Source of the DNA: Opitutia bacterium
GTDB taxonomy: Bacteria > Verrucomicrobiota > Verrucomicrobiia > Opitutales > Seribacteraceae
Assembly: GCA_018646565.1 (NCBI GenBank)
Contig: JABGUO010000160.1
Span: forward strand, 1 to 5,722
Direction: 5' to 3'
Length of the DNA stretch: 5,722 nucleotides
In this document: positions 1 to 5,722 of the stretch, one piece after another
Layout of the letters: each line of letters opens with the position of its first letter
How positions within the stretch are numbered: position 1 is the first letter of the stretch
Translations under genes and position numbers: made by a program
Notes under the pieces: generated by a model
Seen by the model: the letters and a program-made list of their open reading frames with translations, nothing else
The model's database searches: none
Told to the model about the DNA's origin: nothing

Positions 1-644
1 CGACGAATCGTTTCATAAGCAACCAAGGCTTCTGCAAAGCGTCCGAATTCCTTTGGCCCTTTTGAAAGATTAAAACCTTCATAGGTTAAGGAAACTTCAT
101 TTCCGAAATCCTTAATTGCCTGGTTATAAGCCTCTGGAACTTTATCAAGGAAAGTATTATAAGCCTTTTCAATTTCCTTAAGCACATTAAGGCTTGGTTC
201 CTCTATATTAGGATATTGCTGAGCACGAAAAAAAGTTATTTTTGTTTCAACCAAAGGTAATCTGCTTCTCTCTTTCTCAAAATGACCAAGGATAAATTCG
301 CTAACTAAAACTGGAACATCTTGTGGTTCAACCTCAAAGTCCCGAGCAGAAGCATTAATATCTGACAACAACTCACTCCAAAAGCCAAATTTGATGGATA
401 AATTTTCACGCTCTTTTATCAAAAATTCTGCGTTACTGAATCGCAAACTTTTATCTGTCCATTCCTTTTGCAGTTCCATCATTTCATTATCTAAATCTGA
501 TAGTTTCGACCCAAATTCTGGGCTTTTCGCAAAAAGATTCCATTTTGCACCTATTTTTTCGTCTTTTAATTTATAATAATCACTCGAACTTAATTTGATT
601 TCCTCATCACCTTCATCAATTACATGAAGCGTTTGAGGATGTTC
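1..644 (-). other. Inserted extracytoplasmic region of PstA (from residue ~70 to the window edge)
   Basis: The segment interrupts PstA between INWEFLT (63-69) and the expected helix 2, which has not been reached by residue 283. It has no membrane helix, is rich in Glu, Lys, Phe and Leu, and contains likely long helices (about 115-160 and 218-250). By analogy with the PstC insert it should lie outside the inner membrane. No recognised domain can be named from the sequence. Its far end is outside the window. Confidence 0.7.
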
Positions 645-851
645 AGTAAGAAATTCCCAATTTATCAACCCATCGCCCTCAAATATCTTATTCGCTCCCT
701 TTGACAAAATATCCCAAAACAAAAAGGCTGCACAAAACAAAACGAAGTAAGTCATCCCCCTGAACAGCCCAAACATCAAGTTTTCCTGTACTTTTTCTCG
801 AGATAATTTGGGACTGAAAGGATTTACTTCCTTATTTTTATGATCACTCAT
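1..851 (-). CDS. pstA: Phosphate ABC transporter permease PstA, N-terminal 283 residues (runs off the left edge), with large extracytoplasmic insertion
   Basis: The reading frame is open from an ATG at 849-851 to the window edge with no stop, giving 283 codons; the gene continues outside. PstA pairs with PstC to form the inner-membrane phosphate channel. Residues 1-26 are a charged cytoplasmic tail, about 27-50 form the first membrane helix (core YFVLFCAAFLFWDIL), and residues 63-69 (INWEFLT) match the segment that in ordinary PstA lies just after helix 1, shortly before a GG-rich stretch and helix 2. Instead, from about residue 70 to the edge there is a hydrophilic, Glu/Lys-rich, probably helical region with coiled-coil character (e.g. 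118-150), so at least 210 residues are inserted in the first outer loop. The start lies 4 nt after the pstC stop, implying translational coupling. No Shine-Dalgarno is visible. GC is about 36% by hand count, lower than the pstC core. The permease signature (EAA loop) is outside the window, so the name rests on helix 1, the INWEFLT segment and position after pstC. Confidence 0.85.
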   Translation of the reverse strand, partial: MSDHKNKEVNPFSPKLSREKVQENLMFGLFRGMTYFVLFCAAFLFWDILSKGANKIFEGDGLINWEFLTEHPQTLHVIDEGDEEIKLSSSDYYKLKDEKIGAKWNLFAKSPEFGSKLSDLDNEMMELQKEWTDKSLRFSNAEFLIKERENLSIKFGFWSELLSDINASARDFEVEPQDVPVLVSEFILGHFEKERSRLPLVETKITFFRAQQYPNIEEPSLNVLKEIEKAYNTFLDKVPEAYNQAIKDFGNEVSLTYEGFNLSKGPKEFGRFAEALVAYETIR

Positions 852-855
852 AAGT

Positions 856-2502
856 TCAGTAACTTGTTTTGTATCGACCAGCAATAGCCTGTGATAAAAA
901 GTTAACCAATAAAGCGATCAAAAATAAAGTTATGCCGACCATAAAAAGTGCTCGGTAATGAATACTGCCGAATTCCACTTCGCCCATTTCCTGAGCAATA
1001 ATACCAGTCATGGTATGCACAGGTTGAGCGAAAACCCCGAACCCTGAGGTAAAGTCAGGTATAGCGATACGATTTCCTGCACAAAGAAGGACTACCATGG
1101 TCTCCCCGATGACCCGACCGAAACCCAAGAGAATAGCCGATATGATACCTGTGATTGCAGAGGGGAAAATCACTCGGGCACAAGTTTGCCAGCGGGTGGC
1201 GCCCAGCGAGAGAGATGCATCTCGCAGAGAACGAGGGACATTATTAAGTGCATCTTCCGCAAGAGTGAAAATAGTTGGCACTGTCATTAATGCCAGAAGG
1301 AACCCAGCCGTTAAAGAGTTCAACCGTTCGTCTGCAATAAAGCTGACCATTCCGCCGAGTACGGCGATCCCAAAAAAACCAATTAATACCGATGGGACGG
1401 CTGAAATAAATTCAATGCATGGTTTAATGAATGATTGCTCTCGTGTGGTCGCAACTTGGTTTACATAAATGGCGGAACCTACACCAAAAGGAATAGCCAA
1501 GGCTAGGGCGATCAGACTGACCAAGAGTGATCCAGAAAGTAAAGGTAGGACTCCATACCAGTCATGCCTTGCACTGTTGGTGACCCAGTCTTTACCCAAA
1601 AGGAATCCGCTAAATGCGCGGTGGAGGGGGTATTCTTGGTTCGGGTCCCAATTAGTAAGTCTTTCTTTATAAAGTTGGACATTCGCAAGGTATTCGCTGA
1701 GTGCGTTTTTTGCTTTTTTAAAATCTGCCCTGGATTTGGAAAGTAGAAAGGATGGCTTGTAGTCAGTGAGAATAGATGAAAATTGATTTTCCTGCTTAGT
1801 CAAAATGGCAGGGTATACGGAGATAGCGGATTCCTGAATGATAGAAGTCAGGTTATTAATCTCTCTAGCTTTGTGAGTGCCTGATTCAGTTCCAACCAGT
1901 GGATTGATTCTCTTGGCCAAGTCTTCTCTTAAGTGACGTATAAAATAGTTTTGCCACCTAGTCAGTTCCCCGTGTGTAAAAAACTGACGGTTACTTAAAT
2001 CCTCAACAGATTCCGAAAAATCCTCAGCAGGTAAGCCACTCAAAATGGCTTCTTTTTTGATTTCTATTAGGTCGCTTTGTGTGAGAAGAAAGAGTTTGGT
2101 TTCGGCCGCCCATTTGACCATTTGTTTTTCGTATACGAGAAGCAGTTCCTTGGTGTTTTGGAATTCTCGGGTCAGTTCTAGTAATGCCTGAGTCTTAGGT
2201 TTAGCATTGGCTTTTTCGGTCGAATCCTGGGCGATGCTTTCCATAGATTCCACTTCCTGTGAAAGGATATTTTCAAGGTAACGGTAAAGCAGGGTTTGGT
2301 CGTCATGCTGTTTGGTGACCACAGTGGCATACTCCATACCTGACTTGCGGTACCTTTGGAGTTCATCGCGGTACTGCCCAAAAAATTCAATCCCTTCTTT
2401 GAAGAGGAAAAGAGTGATGAGCCCCAGAATGATAATTGAAGTAACTGCATTGCTGGCAAAAAATATTTTGATCCAGTGGTCTTTCCGCTGCGAGTAATTC
2501 AT
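856..2502 (-). CDS. pstC: Phosphate ABC transporter permease PstC with a ~250-residue extracytoplasmic insertion
   Basis: PstC is one of the two membrane subunits of the high-affinity phosphate importer PstSCAB. The 548 residues compare with roughly 300-320 for a usual PstC. Helix 1 lies at about 15-36. The conserved permease core resumes near 297 with GVLPLLSGSLLVSLIALALA (317-336), followed by helices near 365-390, 395-415, 446-475 and 515-538. The cytoplasmic coupling (EAA-type) loop that contacts PstB is at about 416-440, with DASLSLGAT at 428-436 holding the conserved Gly. IGETM at 465-469 is also typical of PstC. Residues about 41-295 are an extra hydrophilic segment rich in Glu, Lys, Gln and Leu, placed on the outer face by the expected topology (inference). 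The ATG at 2500-2502 is the only ATG in frame after an upstream stop at 2539-2541, so the start is well fixed. No Shine-Dalgarno is seen. It lies 114 nt after phoR and 4 nt before pstA. Confidence 0.95.
   Translation of the reverse strand: MNYSQRKDHWIKIFFASNAVTSIIILGLITLFLFKEGIEFFGQYRDELQRYRKSGMEYATVVTKQHDDQTLLYRYLENILSQEVESMESIAQDSTEKANAKPKTQALLELTREFQNTKELLLVYEKQMVKWAAETKLFLLTQSDLIEIKKEAILSGLPAEDFSESVEDLSNRQFFTHGELTRWQNYFIRHLREDLAKRINPLVGTESGTHKAREINNLTSIIQESAISVYPAILTKQENQFSSILTDYKPSFLLSKSRADFKKAKNALSEYLANVQLYKERLTNWDPNQEYPLHRAFSGFLLGKDWVTNSARHDWYGVLPLLSGSLLVSLIALALAIPFGVGSAIYVNQVATTREQSFIKPCIEFISAVPSVLIGFFGIAVLGGMVSFIADERLNSLTAGFLLALMTVPTIFTLAEDALNNVPRSLRDASLSLGATRWQTCARVIFPSAITGIISAILLGFGRVIGETMVVLLCAGNRIAIPDFTSGFGVFAQPVHTMTGIIAQEMGEVEFGSIHYRALFMVGITLFLIALLVNFLSQAIAGRYKTSY
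1618..2382 (-). other. Inserted extracytoplasmic region of PstC (residues ~41-295)
   Basis: This part of pstC has no counterpart in a standard-length PstC. It begins right after membrane helix 1 and ends just before the conserved segment leading into helix 2. The translated segment has no membrane helix, few Gly/Pro breaks, and long stretches of Glu, Lys, Gln and Leu suggesting helices or coiled coil (for instance about 105-155 and 255-285). Hand counts give about 41% GC over 1681-2040 against about 52% over 1081-1320 in the permease core. The boundaries are approximate. Function is unknown; docking of PstS or pairing with the PstA insert are possibilities. Confidence 0.75.
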
Positions 2503-2518
2503 ACAGATACTATTGCGT

Positions 2519-2549
2519 GGGTGCCGATAGAAACACCCTCATATAGAGG
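2519..2549 (-). promoter_or_regulatory. Two overlapping small inverted repeats in the pstC leader
   Basis: In the 114-nt gap between phoR and pstC, read on the minus strand, CCTC-TATAT-GAGG (2537-2549) is directly followed by GGGTG-N10-CACCC (2519-2538). The arms share 2 bases (2537-2538), so the two stems would compete. The stems are only 4 and 5 bp, so they may be chance. The second stem ends 16 nt before the pstC start. There is no T-run, so neither is a terminator. I found no convincing promoter or Pho box in this gap. Confidence 0.2.
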
Positions 2550-2616
2550 TACAGATGAATCTTTAAATGGAAGCTCATTAATCGATATCTTGAACCATAC
2601 CATATTCGGTTGATTG

Positions 2617-3927
2617 TTATGTGACGGAAGTGCGCCAATTGTGTAACAAAGACGATTTTTGGCGTCTGGGCAGTTCGATTGAAAAAGTCGTACCTTCTCC
2701 TAGTTTACTTTTGGCAAAAACCTGCCCTCCATGCCCCTCTGCAACATGTTTAACAATGCTGAGCCCCAGTCCCGTTCCGCCTTTCTCTTTGGATCGCCCC
2801 TTATCTACTACATAAAATCGTTCGAATATTCGTTCTAAGTCCTTCGGGGGTATCCCGTTTCCGTCATCTCGTACCGAGCAGGTGATCGTCTTTTTATCTA
2901 CTGAAATAATAGTAGAAACCTCAATCACCGTAAAGCTTATCGCGTATTTAAATGCGTTATCAATCAGGTTGCTTATGGCTATCGCCATTTTAATAGCATC
3001 AAACGGGAAGCCATCTTTTTCCTCCGTTAGTAAAAACCTTAGCTTCGATGATTCCATATAAGGCTTTTCCTTTATGTATAGATCGATTCCTCGAATTACC
3101 TCACAAAGTTTGTTATTAGTCGGTTGAAATGCTTCCTCAGCTCCTTCCAATTCTGAAAGGCTAAGCAAGTCATCGACGAGTGCCTGTAGACGGAGAGAAT
3201 TTTTATGAATTTTAGAGATGAAGGAACTACGCTGGGAATCGGGGAGAGTAGGTGTTTCGACCAATGTTTCTGCAAAACCTTTAATAACGGTCACAGGAGT
3301 ACGAAGTTCGTGAGATGCATTGGCGACAAAGTCCTTACGCAAGCGATCAGCCCTCTTAATCTCGGTTACTTCCCTAAATAATAAAAGGTAAACATCGTTT
3401 GATTCAGTGCGAAACGATGAGAGGAGGGCGATGGCAACCTCAAAGTCTTTGATTGTACCATTTCTACGAAAGGTAAATTCTGCTTTTCCTGGGGGTAATC
3501 CCCTTCCTAACTGATCAATTAAGTCTAAAATTTCAAAAGAATCAATAAAAGCCTCAAGGCGGCGGCCTTCCATCCTTTGGTCAAGAGAGAAATTTTTCAT
3601 GGTGCTGTAATTGACGAAAGTGATGATGTGGTCGCGGTCTAAGATCATCGCTCCATCAAGCATTCCCCCAAGGATTTCATTGAAAGTATGGGTCGTGCGA
3701 TCGCTTTGTAGTTCTAGTTTGTTGATACGGTTGGCATTTTCATCCAAAGCCTTTTGGCAAAGTTCGATCGGGTATTCTTTACTCAGGAAGATCGATCGTT
3801 CCAAAAGAAGTGAGTTTCCCTCACGAATCGAGGTTGAGATATCGAGCAGTAGTTTTCGACCATGCCGGTTTTGGGTCCAAAAGAACAAAGCCAGTGCTCC
3901 TACAATCAGGAATAAAAGTTCAAGCAT
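2617..3927 (-). CDS. phoR: Phosphate-regulon sensor histidine kinase PhoR
   Basis: This is the membrane-bound kinase that phosphorylates PhoB under phosphate limitation. Over 436 residues the order is: one membrane helix at about 2-17; a linker with possible coiled coil (to about 78); a PAS-like domain at about 80-190; a HisKA dimerisation domain with the H-box FVANASHELRTP (200-211), phospho-acceptor His206; and a HATPase_c domain with the N-box around N320/N324, the G1 motif DDGNGIP (354-360), the F-box IFERF (367-371) and the G2 motif GGTGLGLS (383-390). All catalytic motifs are intact. There is essentially no extracytoplasmic sensor domain, which agrees with the view that PhoR reads phosphate through the Pst complex and PhoU rather than directly. 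It starts 13 nt after the phoB stop, so phoB and phoR are surely cotranscribed. No Shine-Dalgarno is visible. Naming as PhoR rather than another kinase relies on the PAS-HisKA layout and on lying between phoB and pstC. Confidence 0.92.
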   Translation of the reverse strand: MLELLFLIVGALALFFWTQNRHGRKLLLDISTSIREGNSLLLERSIFLSKEYPIELCQKALDENANRINKLELQSDRTTHTFNEILGGMLDGAMILDRDHIITFVNYSTMKNFSLDQRMEGRRLEAFIDSFEILDLIDQLGRGLPPGKAEFTFRRNGTIKDFEVAIALLSSFRTESNDVYLLLFREVTEIKRADRLRKDFVANASHELRTPVTVIKGFAETLVETPTLPDSQRSSFISKIHKNSLRLQALVDDLLSLSELEGAEEAFQPTNNKLCEVIRGIDLYIKEKPYMESSKLRFLLTEEKDGFPFDAIKMAIAISNLIDNAFKYAISFTVIEVSTIISVDKKTITCSVRDDGNGIPPKDLERIFERFYVVDKGRSKEKGGTGLGLSIVKHVAEGHGGQVFAKSKLGEGTTFSIELPRRQKSSLLHNWRTSVT

Positions 3928-3940
3928 GGTTCGATGATTA

Positions 3941-4654
3941 TCAATTGATCACTAGCTTGTAGCCAACTCCACGCACAGTTTTAACCATATCCCCTTTCGG
4001 GCCAAGCTTGCTCCGTAACCGACCTACATGATTATCGACAGTGCGTGTCTCGATATCTGTATCATAGTTCCATACATTAACCAAAAGATTTTCACGACTC
4101 TGTACTCGACCCATTCTTTCCATCATTAAATGAAGGAGACGAAATTCAGTGTGAGTAAGATCAATCAATTTTTCATCTATAAACACCTCATGACTTTCAG
4201 GATCGAGTACGATTCCACCCCCCTCAAGCTTACCTGATATGGCTAATTTTTTCTTGAGAGTACGGGTAAGAATTGCTTTGCTCCGGGCAATCAATTCACG
4301 GTTATCAAAAGGCTTGGTTAAGTAGTCATCGGCACCGCGTTCGAACCCTTTTACCCGTTCATCTGCATCACTTCGTGCTGTAAGGAATAAGATCGGAACA
4401 TCCTTGAGCTGTGAGTCTACTTTGAACATGCTACACAAACGCAACCCGTCCAATTCTGGCATCATTACATCTAAAATTATCAAATCAGGTTCAAAATCAC
4501 GAGCAACTCCAATCGCTTCCAAGGGATTTGAAAGTTCACTTGTCCGGAAGCCCTCCTTTTGCAATTGAAAAACGATCAATTCGCATAGATCTGGCTCATC
4601 GTCGATTACAAGAATCGAATGTTTCGATGAGATAAAAATTGGTAATTCAGTCAT
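3941..4654 (-). CDS. phoB: Phosphate-regulon response regulator PhoB (OmpR/PhoB family)
   Basis: This is a cytoplasmic transcription factor activated by PhoR; phosphorylated PhoB binds Pho boxes and turns on pst and other phosphate-starvation genes. The 237 residues match the family length (about 230). The receiver domain spans about 12-128: acidic pocket D18-D19-E20, phospho-acceptor Asp62 in LDVMMPELDG (61-70), switch Thr92 in LTA (91-93) and Lys114 in TKPF (113-116). The C-terminal winged-helix domain spans about 143-235, with LTHTEFRLL (166-174), the recognition-helix segment RTVDNHVGRLRSKLG (204-218) and the terminal hairpin VRGVGYKL (227-234). The chosen ATG adds about 11 residues before the first receiver strand (SILVIDDE), slightly longer than usual; no closer ATG exists before that strand. 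No Shine-Dalgarno is present; an 11-bp palindrome abuts the start codon. The gene is separated from pstS by a terminator and 206 nt, so it probably has its own promoter as well. Confidence 0.93.
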   Translation of the reverse strand: MTELPIFISSKHSILVIDDEPDLCELIVFQLQKEGFRTSELSNPLEAIGVARDFEPDLIILDVMMPELDGLRLCSMFKVDSQLKDVPILFLTARSDADERVKGFERGADDYLTKPFDNRELIARSKAILTRTLKKKLAISGKLEGGGIVLDPESHEVFIDEKLIDLTHTEFRLLHLMMERMGRVQSRENLLVNVWNYDTDIETRTVDNHVGRLRSKLGPKGDMVKTVRGVGYKLVIN

Positions 4655-4665
4655 AAGATTATCTT
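4655..4665 (-). promoter_or_regulatory. Perfect 11-bp palindrome directly before the phoB start codon
   Basis: AAGAT-A-ATCTT on the minus strand ends immediately before the phoB ATG, where a ribosome binding site would be expected. It might be a small operator or might simply be chance in AT-rich DNA. No protein can be assigned to it. Confidence 0.2.
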
Positions 4666-4690
4666 GTGGTGATTTAGCGAGAAATTTCTT

Positions 4691-4712
4691 CTACTATATA
4701 CCTTCTATGTAA
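4691..4712 (-). promoter_or_regulatory. Imperfect tandem 11-bp repeat with -10-like box upstream of phoB (possible Pho-box-type site)
   Basis: On the minus strand, TTACATAGAAG is followed directly by GTATATAGTAG, identical at 8 of 11 positions. Known PhoB boxes are tandem direct repeats with an 11-bp period, so period and place fit an autoregulated phoB promoter, but the bases match the enterobacterial CTGTCAT consensus poorly. TATAGT (4693-4698), a -10-like hexamer inside the second repeat, would start a transcript roughly 30 nt before the phoB ATG; no -35 box lies at normal spacing, as expected for an activator-dependent promoter. The overlap with the -10 is not the classical Pho-box position. 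Confidence 0.3.
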
Positions 4713-4752
4713 CAACTTTGCGCCAAGCATCGAAAATTCGTGTTATTTTTCA

Positions 4753-4764
4753 TTTACGGGTAAA
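4753..4764. promoter_or_regulatory. Palindrome TTTAC-CC-GTAAA in the pstS-phoB gap
   Basis: A 12-bp sequence with perfect 5-bp arms and a 2-bp centre lies about 100 nt upstream of the phoB start, between the pstS terminator and the candidate phoB promoter. Its form suits a dimeric DNA-binding protein, but such short palindromes also arise by chance. Confidence 0.2.
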
Positions 4765-4800
4765 GTTCCTCGCCTCCACCAAAAAAACCTAAGCTTACAT

Positions 4801-4832
4801 TAAAAGAGGCCACCCCCAAAGAGATGGCCTCT
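4801..4832 (-). terminator. Rho-independent terminator (or attenuator) after pstS
   Basis: Read on the minus strand, an 8-bp perfect stem AGAGGCCA / TGGCCTCT encloses a 12-nt loop and runs into a short T tract (TTTT then AA). It begins 28 nt after the pstS stop codon. The other strand lacks an immediate T run, so it acts on pstS transcripts. The short T tract suggests partial termination, which would give much pstS message and some read-through into phoBR-pstCA. Confidence 0.75.
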
Positions 4833-4860
4833 CGTTTAAAACAAACTAACTTGGATCACA

Positions 4861-5679
4861 TTACTTGACAGGAACAAATCCTGTACTCGCTACGATCTTT
4901 TGACCAGGTGCGGTCAAGGCGAAATCCAAGAACTTCTTAGCCGCTCCAGTAGGAGCTCCATTGGTAAAACAGTTTAATCCACGGGACAATTTGTAAGTAC
5001 CATCATTGGCTGTGATAGCGGAAGGAAGCACTCCATCAATAGCAATCATTTTGATACCCTTTGCTCCAACATAGGCCAAGCCAACATAACCGATTCCGTT
5101 TGGATTGTTAGCGACTTCTGTTGCAATTTGTTCATTGCCAGCCATCTTTTGAGTGGCAGAACCATAATCACGACCAGCCATTGCAAACTTTTGAAAGAAT
5201 GCATATGTGCCTGAGGAAGTATTTCGGGTATATCCAGAAATACTTCCACTCTTTCCGCCCACGGCACTCCAATTAGTAATATCACTTGTAAAAATTCGCT
5301 CCACATCCTTAATGGATAACCGGGAAAGCGGGTTAGACTCGTTAACGATAACTGCAACTGCATCATTCGCTACCACTGTCTTGACGAGGCGAACACCATT
5401 GGCTCCCGCCGTTGCTTTTTCTTTTCCTTTAAGTTCGCGGCTAGACATTCCAATGTGAGCCGTGCCATCAATAATAGCGGCAATACCAGTGGATGAACCC
5501 TCTGCTGCAATTTCAAACTTTGAACCGGGATTTTTATTTTCATAAGCCTCAGCAATTTTTGGGATCATTTTTGCACCCAATGTATCAGAACCTTTTATTA
5601 CTAATTTGTGTTGGGCGTTAATAAGAATTGAAAATGAAAAGAAGAGAGTGACTAGAATTTTTTTATTTAGTGATTTCAT
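4861..5679 (-). CDS. pstS: Periplasmic phosphate-binding protein PstS
   Basis: PstS binds inorganic phosphate with high affinity outside the inner membrane and passes it to the PstC/PstA channel. The 272 residues form a short PstS of the PBP-like type (the E. coli protein is about 346). Residues 1-22 are a Sec signal peptide: a Lys-rich start, a hydrophobic stretch at 8-20, and a likely cut after INA (20-22), before QHK. There is no lipobox Cys, so it should be soluble. Family motifs: IKGSDTL (28-34) and EGSSTGIAAI (60-69) at the first phosphate-contact loops, SSRELKGKE (79-87), the segment NPLSRLSIKDVERIFTSDI (116-134) with NW at 136-137, RNTSSGTYAFF (152-162) at the second lobe, and GIGYVGLAY (195-203). 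The gene leads the cluster and is followed by a strong hairpin, as expected for a binding protein made in excess over the permease. The ATG start directly precedes the signal peptide; no Shine-Dalgarno is seen. Confidence 0.95.
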   Translation of the reverse strand: MKSLNKKILVTLFFSFSILINAQHKLVIKGSDTLGAKMIPKIAEAYENKNPGSKFEIAAEGSSTGIAAIIDGTAHIGMSSRELKGKEKATAGANGVRLVKTVVANDAVAVIVNESNPLSRLSIKDVERIFTSDITNWSAVGGKSGSISGYTRNTSSGTYAFFQKFAMAGRDYGSATQKMAGNEQIATEVANNPNGIGYVGLAYVGAKGIKMIAIDGVLPSAITANDGTYKLSRGLNCFTNGAPTGAAKKFLDFALTAPGQKIVASTGFVPVK

Positions 5680-5708
5680 TGAATTTTACGATTTTGTTTT
5701 CTTTGATG

Positions 5709-5714
5709 ATTATA
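5709..5714 (-). promoter_or_regulatory. Possible -10 box of the pstS promoter
   Basis: A perfect TATAAT lies on the minus strand 29 nt before the pstS ATG. The matching -35 or Pho box would fall beyond the right edge, so the promoter cannot be confirmed. The surrounding 43 nt are AT-rich, and TATAAT in such DNA may be chance. Confidence 0.35.
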
Positions 5715-5722
5715 ATAGTTGA

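Noticed and set aside
391..576. Short plus-strand open frame of 61 codons near the left edge
   Set aside because: It is antisense to the open pstA frame that runs unbroken from 851 to the edge; no motif.
1..851. Idea that the left end is non-coding or holds a broken pstA
   Set aside because: Codon-by-codon reading on the minus strand gives 283 codons without a stop or frameshift; the gene is merely cut by the window.
1097..1468. Plus-strand open frame of 123 codons opposite pstC
   Set aside because: It lies wholly antisense to the conserved PstC permease core and its translation resembles no protein I recognise; the strong minus-strand coding signal explains it.
2178..2459. Second minus-strand frame of 93 codons inside pstC
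   Set aside because: It overlaps the PstC helix 1 and insertion in another frame; no motif, and pstC accounts for the region.
3611..3937. Plus-strand open frame of 108 codons opposite the phoR N-terminus
   Set aside because: Antisense to phoR, with a low-complexity Ser-rich translation and no family motif.
4781..4797. T7 run on the minus strand next to TAAGCTTA as a second terminator
   Set aside because: TAAGCTTA is an 8-bp palindrome without a loop and cannot form a usable stem; the real hairpin is at 4805-4832.
5046..5366. Second minus-strand frame of 106 codons inside pstS
   Set aside because: Fully within the conserved PstS lobes in another frame, with no support of its own.

Overview
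The window holds one end of a phosphate-acquisition locus, with every gene on the minus strand. In transcription order (high to low coordinates) the genes are pstS (periplasmic phosphate-binding protein), phoB (response regulator), phoR (sensor kinase), pstC (permease) and the first 283 codons of pstA (second permease), which runs off the left edge. No gene on the plus strand, no RNA gene, no mobile element and no CRISPR array could be supported.

Layout: 5680-5722 is a short AT-rich leader of pstS with a possible -10 box. pstS (4861-5679) is followed after 28 nt by a rho-independent terminator hairpin. A 206-nt gap then carries candidate regulatory repeats before phoB (3941-4654). phoR (2617-3927) follows phoB by 13 nt. 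A 114-nt gap with small overlapping inverted repeats precedes pstC (856-2502), and pstA starts 4 nt after the pstC stop.

How it works together (known for these families): PstS captures inorganic phosphate outside the inner membrane and delivers it to the PstC/PstA channel, which PstB (not in the window) energises. PhoR, signalled through the Pst complex and usually PhoU, phosphorylates PhoB, which switches on pst and other Pho genes when phosphate is scarce. Here phoBR sits between pstS and pstCA, so sensor, regulator and transporter are physically interleaved.

The most notable feature is that both permeases carry a very large helical, charged insertion just after their first membrane helix: about 250 residues in PstC and more than 200 in PstA. 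The insert DNA of pstC is clearly more AT-rich than its transporter core by hand count. Long PstC/PstA forms are known in some Gammaproteobacteria, so the architecture is not unprecedented, but the role of the inserts is not established to my knowledge.

Organism: a Gram-negative bacterium of moderate-to-low GC. The PhoR H-box region, the short PstS and the general style suggest Verrucomicrobiota (perhaps a marine Opitutae-like lineage). This is an impression from sequence style only, with low confidence. None of the five starts has a clear Shine-Dalgarno sequence.
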